From: Leptolinea tardivitalis
GTDB lineage: Bacteria; Chloroflexota; Anaerolineae; Anaerolineales; Anaerolineaceae
Reading direction: 5' to 3'
Length of the DNA: 64,000 nucleotides
Assembly: GCF_001050275.1 (NCBI RefSeq)
Contig: NZ_BBYA01000001.1
Coordinates: 186,001 to 250,000, forward strand
Below are positions 18,514 through 27,109 of the stretch, piece by piece. The notes beneath the pieces are model-generated. The model did no database searches. It worked only from the letters and a program-made list of their open reading frames with translations, and had not been told where the DNA came from. Made by a program: the position numbers and the translations under genes. Positions within the stretch are counted from its first letter, which is position 1, and the number at the start of each line of letters is the position of its first letter.

Positions 18514-18810
18514 TCATTCCGGGTGGGTGGAGCGGGGACGTTTTTGTTGCGGTTTCTTTTTATTAATGCGATGTTTTCGAACGGCGGGCGTTGGTTTTCC
18601 GGCTGTAGGGTTAAGCAATAGATTTAATTGAAATATTGCCTGCCCGTCATATTCACGGCGGCCGCAAACATCACAAACCCAGGCAGGAAAATCAGGCACA
18701 GTGATCAAATCTTCGTTCAACCAGGTAAGATAGGTGATCTTGCGATAGTGCATGATACCCGCCTGACATTCAGAGCAGGGGATACCGCGTGCTTGTAAAT
18801 CGTCAACCAT
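18514..18810 (-). CDS. YgiT-type zinc-finger protein
   Basis: A 98-residue protein with two CxxC pairs, CSEC near residue 12 and CDVC near residue 46, separated by a strand-rich segment containing YLTWLNEDLITVPDFPAWVC. This is the YgiT/MqsA N-terminal zinc-finger pattern often found in antitoxins. The C-terminus is a strongly basic tail (KHRINKKKPQQKRPR), unlike the HTH of full MqsA, so it may bind nucleic acid nonspecifically. There is no recognisable toxin gene beside it. It overlaps the 3' end of deoC by 8 nt and is therefore likely translated from the same mRNA. Function is unknown. Confidence 0.75.
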   Translation of the reverse strand: MVDDLQARGIPCSECQAGIMHYRKITYLTWLNEDLITVPDFPAWVCDVCGRREYDGQAIFQLNLLLNPTAGKPTPAVRKHRINKKKPQQKRPRSTHPE

Positions 18811-19567
18811 CGATACCTACTTTCAATTTTTCTGCATCCGCTGATATGAGGGCTGCCTTGCTGGTACCCAAACGGTCTGCACCGGCATGGATTAACGCCA
18901 GGGTTTTTTCGAGCGTATGAATTCCAGCAGAAGCCTTCACCTTCATTGTAGTACCCACGACACGCCGCATCAAATCAACATCTTCCACAGTAGCTCCGGC
19001 ACTTGAAAAACCGGTGCTGGTTTTCACAAAATCAGCCTTACCGGCCTGCGCCAGAAGACAGGCTATGATCTTTTCATCTCTTGTGAGCAGCGAAGTTTCG
19101 AGAATCACTTTGATAATTTTACCTTTGGAATGCACGGCATCGGCAACGGCTGTAATATCGTCAAGTACTGCCTGATATTCTCCAGCTTTCAACTGGCCTA
19201 CAGACAGCACCATATCAATTTCTGATGCCCCCATTTCTATATAGGTAATTGCTTCAAAAACTTTCGTCTTGGTTAAAAACCCTCCCAGGGGAAAACCGGC
19301 AATGCTTCCTACTGTGATGGTGCTGTTTTTCAACAGATCAGCCACCAATGGCAGATAAACCGGGTTTGTATAGACTCCGGCAATATTCCATTGCAAAGCT
19401 TCTGCACAAAGTTTCCGTACGTCTTCAGGTGTAGCCTCTGGTTTATGCAGGGCAGAATCCAGATACCTGGCCACCGGCTGCACAAGAGCTCCGCAATTCG
19501 CCGGCAAAGGGGGAAGCTCCCGGCTGTATTCTTCAGCCTGCGAAATAATGTCAGATATGTTTTTCAT
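18803..19567 (-). CDS. deoC: deoxyribose-phosphate aldolase (divergent copy)
   Basis: A 254-residue TIM-barrel aldolase that would cleave 2-deoxyribose-5-phosphate to acetaldehyde and glyceraldehyde-3-phosphate. The Schiff-base Lys is in [14 protein letters not shown], the proton-relay Lys in MKVKASAGIHTLEKT, and the acidic residue in EIDMVLSVGQLKAGE. The phosphate-binding loop is unusual: GTSKAALIS instead of the common GTSSG. A second, more typical copy lies at 29799-30488. Start and stop overlap lepB (4 nt, ATGA) and the YgiT gene (8 nt), so it is embedded in the 3D/rsmA/lepB operon rather than in a nucleoside operon. Confidence 0.88.
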   Translation of the reverse strand: MKNISDIISQAEEYSRELPPLPANCGALVQPVARYLDSALHKPEATPEDVRKLCAEALQWNIAGVYTNPVYLPLVADLLKNSTITVGSIAGFPLGGFLTKTKVFEAITYIEMGASEIDMVLSVGQLKAGEYQAVLDDITAVADAVHSKGKIIKVILETSLLTRDEKIIACLLAQAGKADFVKTSTGFSSAGATVEDVDLMRRVVGTTMKVKASAGIHTLEKTLALIHAGADRLGTSKAALISADAEKLKVGIDG

Positions 19568-20202
19568 GGACCCTCATTCACAGCCGCTTTAACAATGTTC
19601 GGATGAGACAGGACATGGGCATTCTTCAATGGCCAATAGATGGCCAGTGCTTTACCAACGATTTTGTCCATTGTGACAAATCCCCAGGCATGAGAATCAG
19701 ACGATTGATTGCGATTATCACCCAGAACAAATACAGCACCTTCAGGCACTTCCCATACGCCATTATACGCAGGGGGTGCAGCGATATATGGTTCATCCAG
19801 CATAAAATCATTGACACTGACTTTACCGTTCGTCACTTTCACTACATCCCCGGGGAGACCAATTAGCCGTTTAATGTAATCTTCTGTAGGCGAATAATGG
19901 AAAACAATGATATCACCGCGGCTCATGGCATTTAATTTATAGGCCATTTTATTAACGAGCAAGAATTCACCTGGTTCCAGGGTGGGGCGCATGCTGATAT
20001 TTTCAACGCGGACCCGGGCTATGACTGTATCAATCAAAACATAGAGCACCACGGCAAGAACCAATGTTTGAACGAGTTCCAGCAAAAATGAAGCAAAAGG
20101 AGATTTTTTATAACCGGAAGCTGACTCAACAGATTGATCTGCCGTTGAGATTGGTGGTTCTAATGGTGCCGATTTCCCCTGTACGGGTTGTAAATTATCC
20201 AT
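19564..20202 (-). CDS. lepB: signal peptidase I
   Basis: About 212 residues. One N-terminal membrane anchor (LLELVQTLVLAVVLYVLI) follows a cytosolic stretch of some 45 residues. Catalytic Ser is in ENISMRPTL, catalytic Lys in DYIKRLIGLPGD, and the GDNRNQSSDSHAWG box E is present. It removes signal peptides from exported proteins at the outer face of the membrane. The ATG at 20202 is taken as start; a TTG at 20232 is possible, and neither has a clear RBS. The gene lies downstream of rsmA on the minus strand, and its last 4 nt overlap deoC. Confidence 0.93.
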   Translation of the reverse strand: MDNLQPVQGKSAPLEPPISTADQSVESASGYKKSPFASFLLELVQTLVLAVVLYVLIDTVIARVRVENISMRPTLEPGEFLLVNKMAYKLNAMSRGDIIVFHYSPTEDYIKRLIGLPGDVVKVTNGKVSVNDFMLDEPYIAAPPAYNGVWEVPEGAVFVLGDNRNQSSDSHAWGFVTMDKIVGKALAIYWPLKNAHVLSHPNIVKAAVNEGP

Positions 20203-20265
20203 ATGTTCTATATCGATTTTAGATCTCACCAATAGACTTCAAGCGCGATAGTGAGTTCATCTTTC

Positions 20266-21105
20266 TCAAGAATTTTTAGTTTCAAATACTTTTACCAGTT
20301 TCTCCCACTCGGGAATGGAAAGAGTTTCTGCCCGTCTCATGGGATCAATCCCGGCAGTGCTCAATAGTACCGCAGTTTTCTCTGGCTGTAAGGCCATTCC
20401 AGCCGATATGGAATTTCGCAGTGTTTTCCGTTTCTGACTGAATCCGGCTTTAATGACGCGAAAGAACAGGTCAAGCTGACCTTGTGAGATCAGCGGCTGG
20501 GGATGGATGTCTACCCGCACGCAGGCAGAATCAACAGCCGGAGGCGGATAAAATGCACCGGCAGGGAGCTTCCCGGTGATGGCTGGTTTGCCGTATACCT
20601 GAACACTCAACGCCAAAAGACTCATATCGCCAGGGGCGGCACAGATTCGCTCTGCCACTTCACGTTGCACCGTGAGAAACAGGCGAGCCGGTTTGATCGG
20701 AGATTCGAGAAGGTACCGGATAACCGCCGATGTGATGTAATACGGAATGTTCGCCACTACAAAATAACCTGGCTTAAGGGCGAGACCATCCAGTGGAATT
20801 TCCAGAATATCACCCTGAACAATGTGTACATTTTCACAGGGAGATAAGGCTTCATTCAGAACCGGGATCAGATTCTTATCAATTTCAATGGCTGTCACCT
20901 GATGGGCTGTTCTGGCGAGAGTCCAGGTCAGGCTGCCGAGGCCGGCACCAATTTCGAGGACATCCGTTTCTGGTGAAACACCGGACGATTGAACAATCTG
21001 GTTCAGGATGGACTGATCTAAAAGAAAGTTTTGCCCCAGCGATTTTCGTGGCTTAACATCAAACTTTTTCATCAAGGCAAAGTAATCTGGTGGTTGTATG
21101 GTCAT
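20266..21105 (-). CDS. rsmA: 16S rRNA (adenine1518-N6/adenine1519-N6) dimethyltransferase
   Basis: A 279-residue Rossmann-fold methyltransferase (KsgA). Motif X is KKFDVKPRKSLGQNFLLDQ, motif I VLEIGAGLGSLT and the catalytic motif IV NIPYYIT, with the C-terminal RKTLRNS helix typical of KsgA. It dimethylates two adjacent adenines in helix 45 of 16S rRNA during 30S maturation. The ATG at 21105 overlaps the stop of the upstream 3D-domain gene as ATGA and puts the family N-terminus in place; a longer in-frame extension lies inside that gene. Confidence 0.95.
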   Translation of the reverse strand: MTIQPPDYFALMKKFDVKPRKSLGQNFLLDQSILNQIVQSSGVSPETDVLEIGAGLGSLTWTLARTAHQVTAIEIDKNLIPVLNEALSPCENVHIVQGDILEIPLDGLALKPGYFVVANIPYYITSAVIRYLLESPIKPARLFLTVQREVAERICAAPGDMSLLALSVQVYGKPAITGKLPAGAFYPPPAVDSACVRVDIHPQPLISQGQLDLFFRVIKAGFSQKRKTLRNSISAGMALQPEKTAVLLSTAGIDPMRRAETLSIPEWEKLVKVFETKNS

Positions 21106-22349
21106 GGCAGCACATCCGGTACGTTGGCAGGGGCAGGATTGAGGAAGTAAATCGTGACCGTCTGATGCCAATTTACAAAGTCTTCTTCTCCATAACCCAG
21201 GTCAATCCAATATTTGCCCGGAATACCCCCGCCGGTATCAGCCACAGTGCCCACTCCATAACCGGGGATATAAATCTGTGTTCCGGCAAAAATTTTGTAC
21301 CAGGCAGGTGAAACGGCAATTACACCTTTTGCCAATGGGGTTCCACTGGCCGTTCCCGTACTGCAATGATCGTACCCCTGCCGGCAGGGGGAATACGATG
21401 TGGCATAAACCTCTTCTATGCGGTAGTAATCCAGTGATTCTGACCCGATATCCACCGACCGTACAACTGGTTTTGTTCCCACGTTGGTAATTTGCTTTAC
21501 TGGTTCACGGACTAAAACTTTTCCCTCGTCGTTGCGGCTGGTTTCTTCTCCATTCGTAAACTTCACGCGTTGTCTGAAGATCTCCAATCCATTTTCTCCC
21601 GCCTGAACGATTTCGCTTTCGCCCTGATTCATGTCTTCTTTATAAACCGGTTCATTTTTAAATGCTACTGCACTACCCATCAACTCCATGACTTCGCTGT
21701 TTCTGAAAATCTTTATTGGTTTTCCAACGGGAACGGGTTGATCGAAGGCTGGATCGGTTGTATCGAGGGCGGTCAGGGCATATCCGGTTTCCGCCAATGC
21801 TTCACCAACTGTTGCGGCGGCGGTGCGAATCTGTCGTGTGGTTTTTCCATCCTTTACCGGCACGGAACGGGTGCTGTTAATTGTCACGTTAAGATCACCC
21901 ACCAGAAGGGTATCTACCGATGGGTTAACTTTATCTACGGTTGTCAGGTGATAACCGGCTTCCCAAAGAGCCTGGCCAAGCGTGGCGGCTGAACTCAGAA
22001 ACGAAGATTGTTTGTTGTTCTGGTTAACTGTGACACGGGATGCCGGGATGATTTGAATCACCCGGTTGGATGCAGGCAGCAAAGGTTGGTCGGGCAGGTA
22101 GCGTTGACCGTCTACCAGAATCCTGTCACCGGGGTAAAGCCGGATGCCGGCTTTCTGTAAAATGTTCCCCGGCCGCAAGTCAGCTGATCGAACCGGCGGA
22201 AGTCCACCGGTGGAACGTACCAGAATTGTACTGGCTGGCAGGTCGGCATTGGGATCATAAGTCATTAACCACAGGCCAATCAGACCAATACCCAGAAAAA
22301 TACAGGCCAGTGAGATATTCTTTCCAAATTTCTCGAGCATATTTCGCAT
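21102..22349 (-). CDS. secreted/anchored protein with DUF348 repeats, G5 and 3D domains (YabE-like)
   Basis: About 415 residues. A membrane anchor (ACIFLGIGLIGLWLM) is followed by two or three DUF348/ubiquitin-like repeats (TLGQALWEAGYHLTT, TVGEALAETGYALTA), a G5-like region (VKFTNGEETSRNDEGKVLV) and a C-terminal 3D domain with YATSYSPC, then GVIAVSP and ADTGGGI, where the three Asp/Glu positions of the fold lie. Such proteins (YabE, resuscitation-promoting-factor relatives) cut or bind peptidoglycan; rsmA next to this gene also occurs in Firmicutes (yabE-rnmV-ksgA). The start is placed at 22349, after the tRNA terminator; 22340 is also possible. Confidence 0.85.
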   Translation of the reverse strand: MRNMLEKFGKNISLACIFLGIGLIGLWLMTYDPNADLPASTILVRSTGGLPPVRSADLRPGNILQKAGIRLYPGDRILVDGQRYLPDQPLLPASNRVIQIIPASRVTVNQNNKQSSFLSSAATLGQALWEAGYHLTTVDKVNPSVDTLLVGDLNVTINSTRSVPVKDGKTTRQIRTAAATVGEALAETGYALTALDTTDPAFDQPVPVGKPIKIFRNSEVMELMGSAVAFKNEPVYKEDMNQGESEIVQAGENGLEIFRQRVKFTNGEETSRNDEGKVLVREPVKQITNVGTKPVVRSVDIGSESLDYYRIEEVYATSYSPCRQGYDHCSTGTASGTPLAKGVIAVSPAWYKIFAGTQIYIPGYGVGTVADTGGGIPGKYWIDLGYGEEDFVNWHQTVTIYFLNPAPANVPDVLP

Positions 22350-22370
22350 TGTAACATGCCGGATTATCAA

Positions 22371-22396
22371 AAACACCCGGATTAATCCGGGTGTTT
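22371..22396 (-). terminator. terminator of tRNA-Phe
   Basis: A 26-nt perfect palindrome (AAACACCCGGATT / AATCCGGGTGTTT) followed on the minus strand by TTTTTGAT. It starts 2 nt after the mature 3' end of the tRNA and lies just before the 3D-domain gene. Confidence 0.88.
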
Positions 22397-22398
22397 AG

Positions 22399-22471
22399 TG
22401 CCGAGACTGGGAATCGGACCCAGGACACCACAATTTTCAGTCGTGTGCTCTACCAACTGAGCTATCTCGGC
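22399..22471 (-). tRNA. tRNA-Phe (anticodon GAA)
   Basis: Seventy-three nucleotides on the minus strand. The acceptor stem GCCGAGA pairs with TCTCGGC, with discriminator A. The D arm has AGTTGGTA, the anticodon loop is CTGAAAA with GAA, and the T arm is CTGGG-TCCGATT-CCCAG. CCA is not encoded. The gene is solitary, with its own promoter (22482-22510) and terminator (22371-22396). Confidence 0.96.
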
Positions 22472-22481
22472 AAGTGGGTGT

Positions 22482-22510
22482 ATTCTACATGAAGTAGGGG
22501 GGTGTGTCAA
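22482..22510 (-). promoter_or_regulatory. strong tRNA-Phe promoter
   Basis: On the minus strand TTGACA (22510-22505), exactly 17 nt, then TAGAAT (22487-22482). Transcription should begin near 22475, within a few nt of the mature tRNA 5' end. A GGGGGG/CCCCCC run lies in the spacer. Confidence 0.88.
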
Positions 22511-22524
22511 GCGATCAGGGAAAT

Positions 22525-23943
22525 TTACGAGCTTTTCTTCCAGACACGCTTAAGCGCTGAAAGCATTTCCCCGGCATGTTGATACCTGTCTGCCGGGTCA
22601 TTTTTTACTGCATGGTCAATGATCTCAGCAATTTCTGCCGGGATAGAGGCATCCCTCTGGCGAATGGGGATGATATCTCCATTTAAAATTACATCCAATG
22701 GATCTTTACCGTGACTGAAATTCCGGGGAAATTCACCGGTCAACAGGTTATACATGGTGGCACCAAGCGCCCAGATATCTGTTTCAGGCCGTGCATATTT
22801 AAAATCAATCACCTGTTCCCGGGGAATATATGGATAGGAGCCCATTGATGAGCCGGTGACCGTCATACCGCTCAACCCATTCATAATGAAGCTTTTCGAT
22901 AAGCCGAAATCGGAAACCTTGGTTACCAGATTTTTCCCTGATGTACTGAGCAGAATATTCTGGGGTTTGAGGTCGCGATGGATATGTCCTTCATTATGGG
23001 CAAAGGTTAATGCTTCAAGGGTTTGCAGCATGGAAAGGATAAGGAAATTCGCCTGGACCTTCCCACCGCGTCGAAGGGTTTCCAGGTTACCTACATTGCA
23101 GTATTCCATCACAAAATAGAAGATACCATTCCGGTAACCAGATTCAATGAAATCCACCATATTATGGTGTTTTATGTTTCTGGCTTCCATTGTTTCGGCA
23201 AGGAAGCGTTCTTGTCGTTCAACGCTGGCTGCCGTTTTGGGCAGCATGAGTTTCAAAACCGCCTGTTTTCCAGTTGAACGATGATTGATCAGGTAGGATG
23301 CGCCGAATACCCCGGCACCCAACACCCTGACAATATCGAAATCTGAGAATTCAACAGGTTTTTCCAGCGTAAATCCACGCTTTATCAAGTTTATGGTGAA
23401 ACTGCCGTCAGATTGCCGGATATGCCGGTTTTCTTCCAGGAATTGTTGCAGCAGGTCAAACGGGCTCGCATTTGCTGTCTTCTGGCAGATTTCGCAGATA
23501 TAGGTACCGCCGCGGGCAGCGCCTATTTCGGTAGAGACATCCCGGCCGCATTTCTGGCATCGTACCGGACTGGTAACCAAATCAGGAGATTGAATCATGA
23601 TATTAAACCGGGTATCTCCTGTTGTAATCACATCACCGTTCTTCAGGTCTACCCAGGGGAATTTGTAACGGGCAAGAGCTTGTTCCGGAGTCTCGTTGAC
23701 ATCCCTTCCGCCTACTTTTTTATTGTTTACATACGTCCCATTCAGGCTGCCCAGATCTTGCAGACGGACATTGGGAGGATTGACTTCCATGATGAAATGG
23801 TGGCGGGAAAGATAATTGTCATCTTCAATGCAGAGATGACAATCACTCATCCGTCCTACCATGAATGTGTCATGTTCTTCGTAAGAGAAAATCCTTTTTC
23901 TGCCCTGTGTGTTCGATACGTCGATCGTAACCTTTGCACCCAT
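22525..23943 (-). CDS. Ser/Thr protein kinase with N-terminal FHA domain and zinc ribbon
   Basis: A 472-residue cytosolic protein with no membrane segment. The FHA domain occupies about residues 5-120, with conserved G30-R31, S46-R47-H48 and the LGSLNGTYVN strand, which bind phosphothreonine. A zinc ribbon follows (Cys 129, 132, 150 and 153). The kinase has the loop GAGVFG (209-214), ATP-binding K231, HRDLKPQN (322-329) and a DFG motif. The FHA domain probably docks the kinase to phosphorylated partners or itself. RBS GGAGCGGGG precedes the ATG. The gene is divergent from the STAS-like gene 187 nt away. Targets are unknown. Confidence 0.92.
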   Translation of the reverse strand: MGAKVTIDVSNTQGRKRIFSYEEHDTFMVGRMSDCHLCIEDDNYLSRHHFIMEVNPPNVRLQDLGSLNGTYVNNKKVGGRDVNETPEQALARYKFPWVDLKNGDVITTGDTRFNIMIQSPDLVTSPVRCQKCGRDVSTEIGAARGGTYICEICQKTANASPFDLLQQFLEENRHIRQSDGSFTINLIKRGFTLEKPVEFSDFDIVRVLGAGVFGASYLINHRSTGKQAVLKLMLPKTAASVERQERFLAETMEARNIKHHNMVDFIESGYRNGIFYFVMEYCNVGNLETLRRGGKVQANFLILSMLQTLEALTFAHNEGHIHRDLKPQNILLSTSGKNLVTKVSDFGLSKSFIMNGLSGMTVTGSSMGSYPYIPREQVIDFKYARPETDIWALGATMYNLLTGEFPRNFSHGKDPLDVILNGDIIPIRQRDASIPAEIAEIIDHAVKNDPADRYQHAGEMLSALKRVWKKSS

Positions 23944-24130
23944 AAACCCCGCTCCTTCAGGATTTACTATTATAAGACCAATTGTATATTTTTTATCTCC
24001 ACTTTCAAATTGGGGGTGTCATTTCACACTGTCATTTATCACAACTCAAAAATAACCATAAAAAAACAAATATAATCAAAGAAATACCGATTGCGAAAGC
24101 GATTCAATAATCTCACGCCGGGAGGAAAGA

Positions 24131-24490
24131 GTGACGCGAGTATTCGTGGAGCAATACACCAGTAAAGAAATTGTAAATGTTGATGTTTCAGGATGCAATC
24201 CAGAAGATTGCATTCAAGTATTGAATGAAGCGACCAGGTTGATCAAGGAAAAACCACGCAATTCGGTGTTAATCCTGGCAAATGTTCAAGATACCCATTA
24301 CACAAAAGAAACCGTACTGGCCGTCAAGAATTTTGCCATGTCAAATACCCCGTATGTAAAAGGTTCAGCTGTATTGGGAATTGATGGAGCAAAACAGGCT
24401 ATTCTGGCAACGGTTCGATTCTTAACACTTCATGAGATCAAATCGTTTGATACCCGTGAAGAGGCCAAAGACTGGCTGGTCAGCCTGTAA
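24131..24490 (+). CDS. STAS/SpoIIAA-like protein
   Basis: A 119-residue protein starting at GTG with a strong RBS (GGGAGGAAAGA). The alternation of strands and helices (IVNVDVSGCN, SVLILANVQD, GSAVLGIDGAKQAIL) and the ending FDTREEAKDWLVSL are typical of SpoIIAA-like STAS proteins. The classic anti-sigma-antagonist phosphorylation Ser is not obvious. A regulatory or lipid-related role is possible. It is divergent from the FHA-kinase, which could be functional linkage or only neighbourhood. Confidence 0.6.
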   Translation: MTRVFVEQYTSKEIVNVDVSGCNPEDCIQVLNEATRLIKEKPRNSVLILANVQDTHYTKETVLAVKNFAMSNTPYVKGSAVLGIDGAKQAILATVRFLTLHEIKSFDTREEAKDWLVSL

Positions 24491-24524
24491 CCCCCGTGAT
24501 TTTTCAGGTAAAGCTGAATTGATT

Positions 24525-25388
24525 TTATCTGCCCAGTGCCCGGATTATCACAACCATCCAAAGACCTGCGACGGCACAAATTGTTTCTGTAGTTGATCCG
24601 GCAATTGCCAGCAGTGGACTGATCCATGAGTGCAGCAGCGCATACGGAGTGAGGCATGGAGAGGCTGCCATGGCGTATTCCACTCTATGTTTACGCATAG
24701 CCGCGGCGGTTAAAGCCAGCCCGATGGGGATGGACATGGGCCACAGGCTGGCATTCCCACCCAGCTCCAGGGCGGTAGAGAAGCGGAGCGGCCAAAAACC
24801 ATACATCAGGAATGAAATCACGAAAGCCAGAGTAACCGGCAAAAACACCCTGAAAACTTCTCTTATCCGGCCTTTCTGGTAGGCTTCCACCAGCCAGAAA
24901 ATACCCACTACCATACCTGTTTGAGGTTTTACTGCCAGTAGAAAAAGCCCGATTTGCGGCGGCAGGATGAATCCTAGAGCAACTATCCAATCAATATTTC
25001 CATCGAGCATCAGTTGAAACACAGGTGGTGATAACAGGATAAAAACGATACCAACGGGTCTGGCTCCAAATCGATGAGCTACAAGCACCAGTATAACCAG
25101 TGTGGCGACTGTCAAGATAGCACGACCGACTGCTTCGGGTAATAGGAGCAGAGGAATCATGGGGATCAACACCCAGGGAGCGTTATAAAAGATCGGGTTA
25201 TCAAATGGATTTTTCCCCTGGATCATGGCCAATGCCCCAGGGCGGTACAGGTTATGCCAGTCTGGCGCTTCTGGCAGAGTAAACGTTAATAGAATAACCA
25301 GACCGATGAATAACAATAGGCCAACGAGTATTGTTGATCTGTTTGACGTATGTAAAACAGATTTCCATTTTTCTACAATTTGATTCAT
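24525..25388 (-). CDS. GT87-like polytopic membrane protein
   Basis: About 287 residues with eight or nine membrane segments. After the first helix comes the loop PDWHNLYRPGALAMIQGKNPF, where an Asp-containing loop followed by a GKNPYD-like motif marks GT-C fold glycosyltransferases of family 87 (DUF2029), which use polyprenyl-phosphate-linked mannose or arabinose. The protein is shorter than most such enzymes (350-450 residues), and the C-terminal membrane region is reduced. The ATG at 25388 is preferred over 25457 because the upstream part is not conserved-looking; no RBS is clear. It may use the product of the polyprenol-phosphate sugar synthase at 30620. Confidence 0.6.
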   Translation of the reverse strand: MNQIVEKWKSVLHTSNRSTILVGLLLFIGLVILLTFTLPEAPDWHNLYRPGALAMIQGKNPFDNPIFYNAPWVLIPMIPLLLLPEAVGRAILTVATLVILVLVAHRFGARPVGIVFILLSPPVFQLMLDGNIDWIVALGFILPPQIGLFLLAVKPQTGMVVGIFWLVEAYQKGRIREVFRVFLPVTLAFVISFLMYGFWPLRFSTALELGGNASLWPMSIPIGLALTAAAMRKHRVEYAMAASPCLTPYALLHSWISPLLAIAGSTTETICAVAGLWMVVIIRALGR

Positions 25389-25496
25389 CTTGTGATCCCG
25401 AAAATGAAATAATTCGTGTATTTGAGTCTGCAAGTTACCTGCCAGCTGTGTTGACATACATGGACAAGAATATAGACAATTTTTATGATACCGGGT

Positions 25497-25525
25497 TTGA
25501 CTTTCATCTATACCACGGCTAGAAT
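25497..25525 (+). promoter_or_regulatory. promoter of the coaE-cdaA-cdaR-der operon
   Basis: TTGACT (25497-25502), a 17-nt spacer and TAGAAT (25520-25525). The start would be near 25532, about 47 nt before the coaE ATG. Confidence 0.82.
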
Positions 25526-25578
25526 CAAATTACCTTAAGATAACCGCGGGTTGGTCTCGTTCCTGCAACGGATCCACT

Positions 25579-26220
25579 ATGACTAAATGGAATAATAAAT
25601 TTATTATTGGCCTCACCGGGAATATTGGAACAGGGAAAAGTGAAGTCAGAAAGATTCTTCAGTGCCTTGGGGCACTGGGTATTGATGCAGACCTGATCGC
25701 GCGGCAAGTTGCAGAGCCCAACGGAAGCGCCTACGGTCCAATTCTGACCCATTTTGGCCCGGAATTTACCACACCTGACCAACGCCTTGACAGGGCAGCC
25801 CTGGCTAATCTTGTATTTCGCCAGCCAGAAAAATTGGCGGAATTGGAGAACATTATCCATCCGCTGGTTAAGGCTGAAGTGGATAGGATCATTGAGGAAA
25901 CCACATCCCCCGTAATTGTTATTGAAGCCATTAAGCTGATTGAATCCAGCCTGTCAAGTCAATGCGATGAACTCTGGGTAACCGATGCTCCTTTGGAAAT
26001 TCGACTGGCACGATTAACACTGTTCCGGGAAATGAGTGAGGAAGATGCCCGCACACGCATTCAGGCGCAGGCTCCGCAGGAAGAAAAATTGAAACTGGCT
26101 ACGGTAATTATTCAAAATGACGGCACACTGGAAGACCTGCTGCTTCAGGTGAAGCATGCCTGGGAGACCCATGTTCCTGATTCATTCCGTCTGGCCATAC
26201 AGGATGATAATTGTGTCTGA
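25579..26220 (+). CDS. coaE: dephospho-CoA kinase
   Basis: A 213-residue P-loop kinase that phosphorylates the 3'-OH of dephospho-CoA, the last step of CoA synthesis. The Walker A is GLTGNIGTGKSEV; then come the DADLIARQV motif and the LIHPLV-type helix (NIIHPLVKAEV), followed by the LID residues around RLTLFREMSEEDARTRI and QAPQEEKL. Length is standard. Its last codons overlap the start of cdaA. Together with panBEC at 36.8-39.5 kb, the window holds much of the CoA pathway. Confidence 0.95.
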   Translation: MTKWNNKFIIGLTGNIGTGKSEVRKILQCLGALGIDADLIARQVAEPNGSAYGPILTHFGPEFTTPDQRLDRAALANLVFRQPEKLAELENIIHPLVKAEVDRIIEETTSPVIVIEAIKLIESSLSSQCDELWVTDAPLEIRLARLTLFREMSEEDARTRIQAQAPQEEKLKLATVIIQNDGTLEDLLLQVKHAWETHVPDSFRLAIQDDNCV

Positions 26221-27100
26221 GTTTCTAAGCCAGCTTCTATTTCTTGTTCAGCGTCTGACCTGGTTGAGTGTATTAGATTTGACTTTGGTCACGTTGATCT
26301 TTTTTGCCATTCTACTGGTAGTGCGGGATACCCAAGCAGTGACATTGTTGCGCGGGGTGGTCTTGCTGATTATCCTGATCAGTTTGATGACCAGCTTGAT
26401 CAATCTGCCGGCATTTTCCTGGCTGGTGAAAAATGCCCTCCCAGTTTTATTACTCTCCATACCTGTTATTTTTGCACCAGAGATCCGGCGTGGTCTTGAG
26501 AAGTTGGGTAGAGCAGGTGGTGGTCCTGCCGGGATGCTTTCGCATCAAATTCCCGGCACAGACGGATCCCTTCAACAAACCGTCAAAGCTGTTACCACAG
26601 CCTGTGCCCGGCTTTCCGCCCGCCAACACGGAGCATTGATCATTTTACAGCGCGGCGATTCCCTGAGAGATTATATTCAGACCGGTGTTGTTCTTAATGC
26701 CCGGGTTTCACCTGAATTATTAATGCAGATTTTTTACCCGAATACACCTCTGCATGATGGTGCCGTAATTATCTCCAATAACCTGATTGTAGCCGGATCA
26801 TGCGTCATGCCGTTATCTGCCTCCGGTATTCTTAACCGAACACCTGACCGCCAGATGGGACTTCGTCACCGTGCCGCTCTGGGTATTTCAGAAGCCAGTG
26901 ATGCGGTGGCTGTGGTAGTCTCCGAGGAAACCGGGTCGATCTCCATTGCTCACGGAGGCCGGATGATCCGCCGCCTTGACAGTGAACGCCTGGAAAACAT
27001 TCTTCTGGCTTTTTACCGGCCGGAGGAGTCATCTTCGCGTAATAGTGGATGGTTGAAACGTGTTCTGCGTATTCCATCCATCAAACAGCCAGAGGATTAG
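26204..27100 (+). CDS. cdaA: diadenylate cyclase, CdaA type
   Basis: About 298 residues. Three N-terminal membrane helices (residues 20-90) precede a DisA_N domain with the two catalytic signatures, HDGAVII (DGA 185-187) and GLRHRAALG (RHR 221-223). The enzyme condenses two ATP to cyclic-di-AMP at the membrane. The chosen start, ATG at 26204, overlaps the coaE end by 17 nt; a GTG at 26216 is possible. The C-terminus has a charged tail of about 40 residues. The next gene encodes the YbbR-domain regulator, the conserved cdaA-cdaR pair. Confidence 0.95.
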   Translation: MIIVSEFLSQLLFLVQRLTWLSVLDLTLVTLIFFAILLVVRDTQAVTLLRGVVLLIILISLMTSLINLPAFSWLVKNALPVLLLSIPVIFAPEIRRGLEKLGRAGGGPAGMLSHQIPGTDGSLQQTVKAVTTACARLSARQHGALIILQRGDSLRDYIQTGVVLNARVSPELLMQIFYPNTPLHDGAVIISNNLIVAGSCVMPLSASGILNRTPDRQMGLRHRAALGISEASDAVAVVVSEETGSISIAHGGRMIRRLDSERLENILLAFYRPEESSSRNSGWLKRVLRIPSIKQPED

Positions 27101-27109
27101 TCCTGCCAA

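Noticed and set aside
23413-24075. 220-codon plus-strand frame over the FHA-kinase N-terminus and the intergenic region
   Set aside because: Overlaps the FHA domain coding sequence antisense; composition is unlike a real protein, and it has no RBS.
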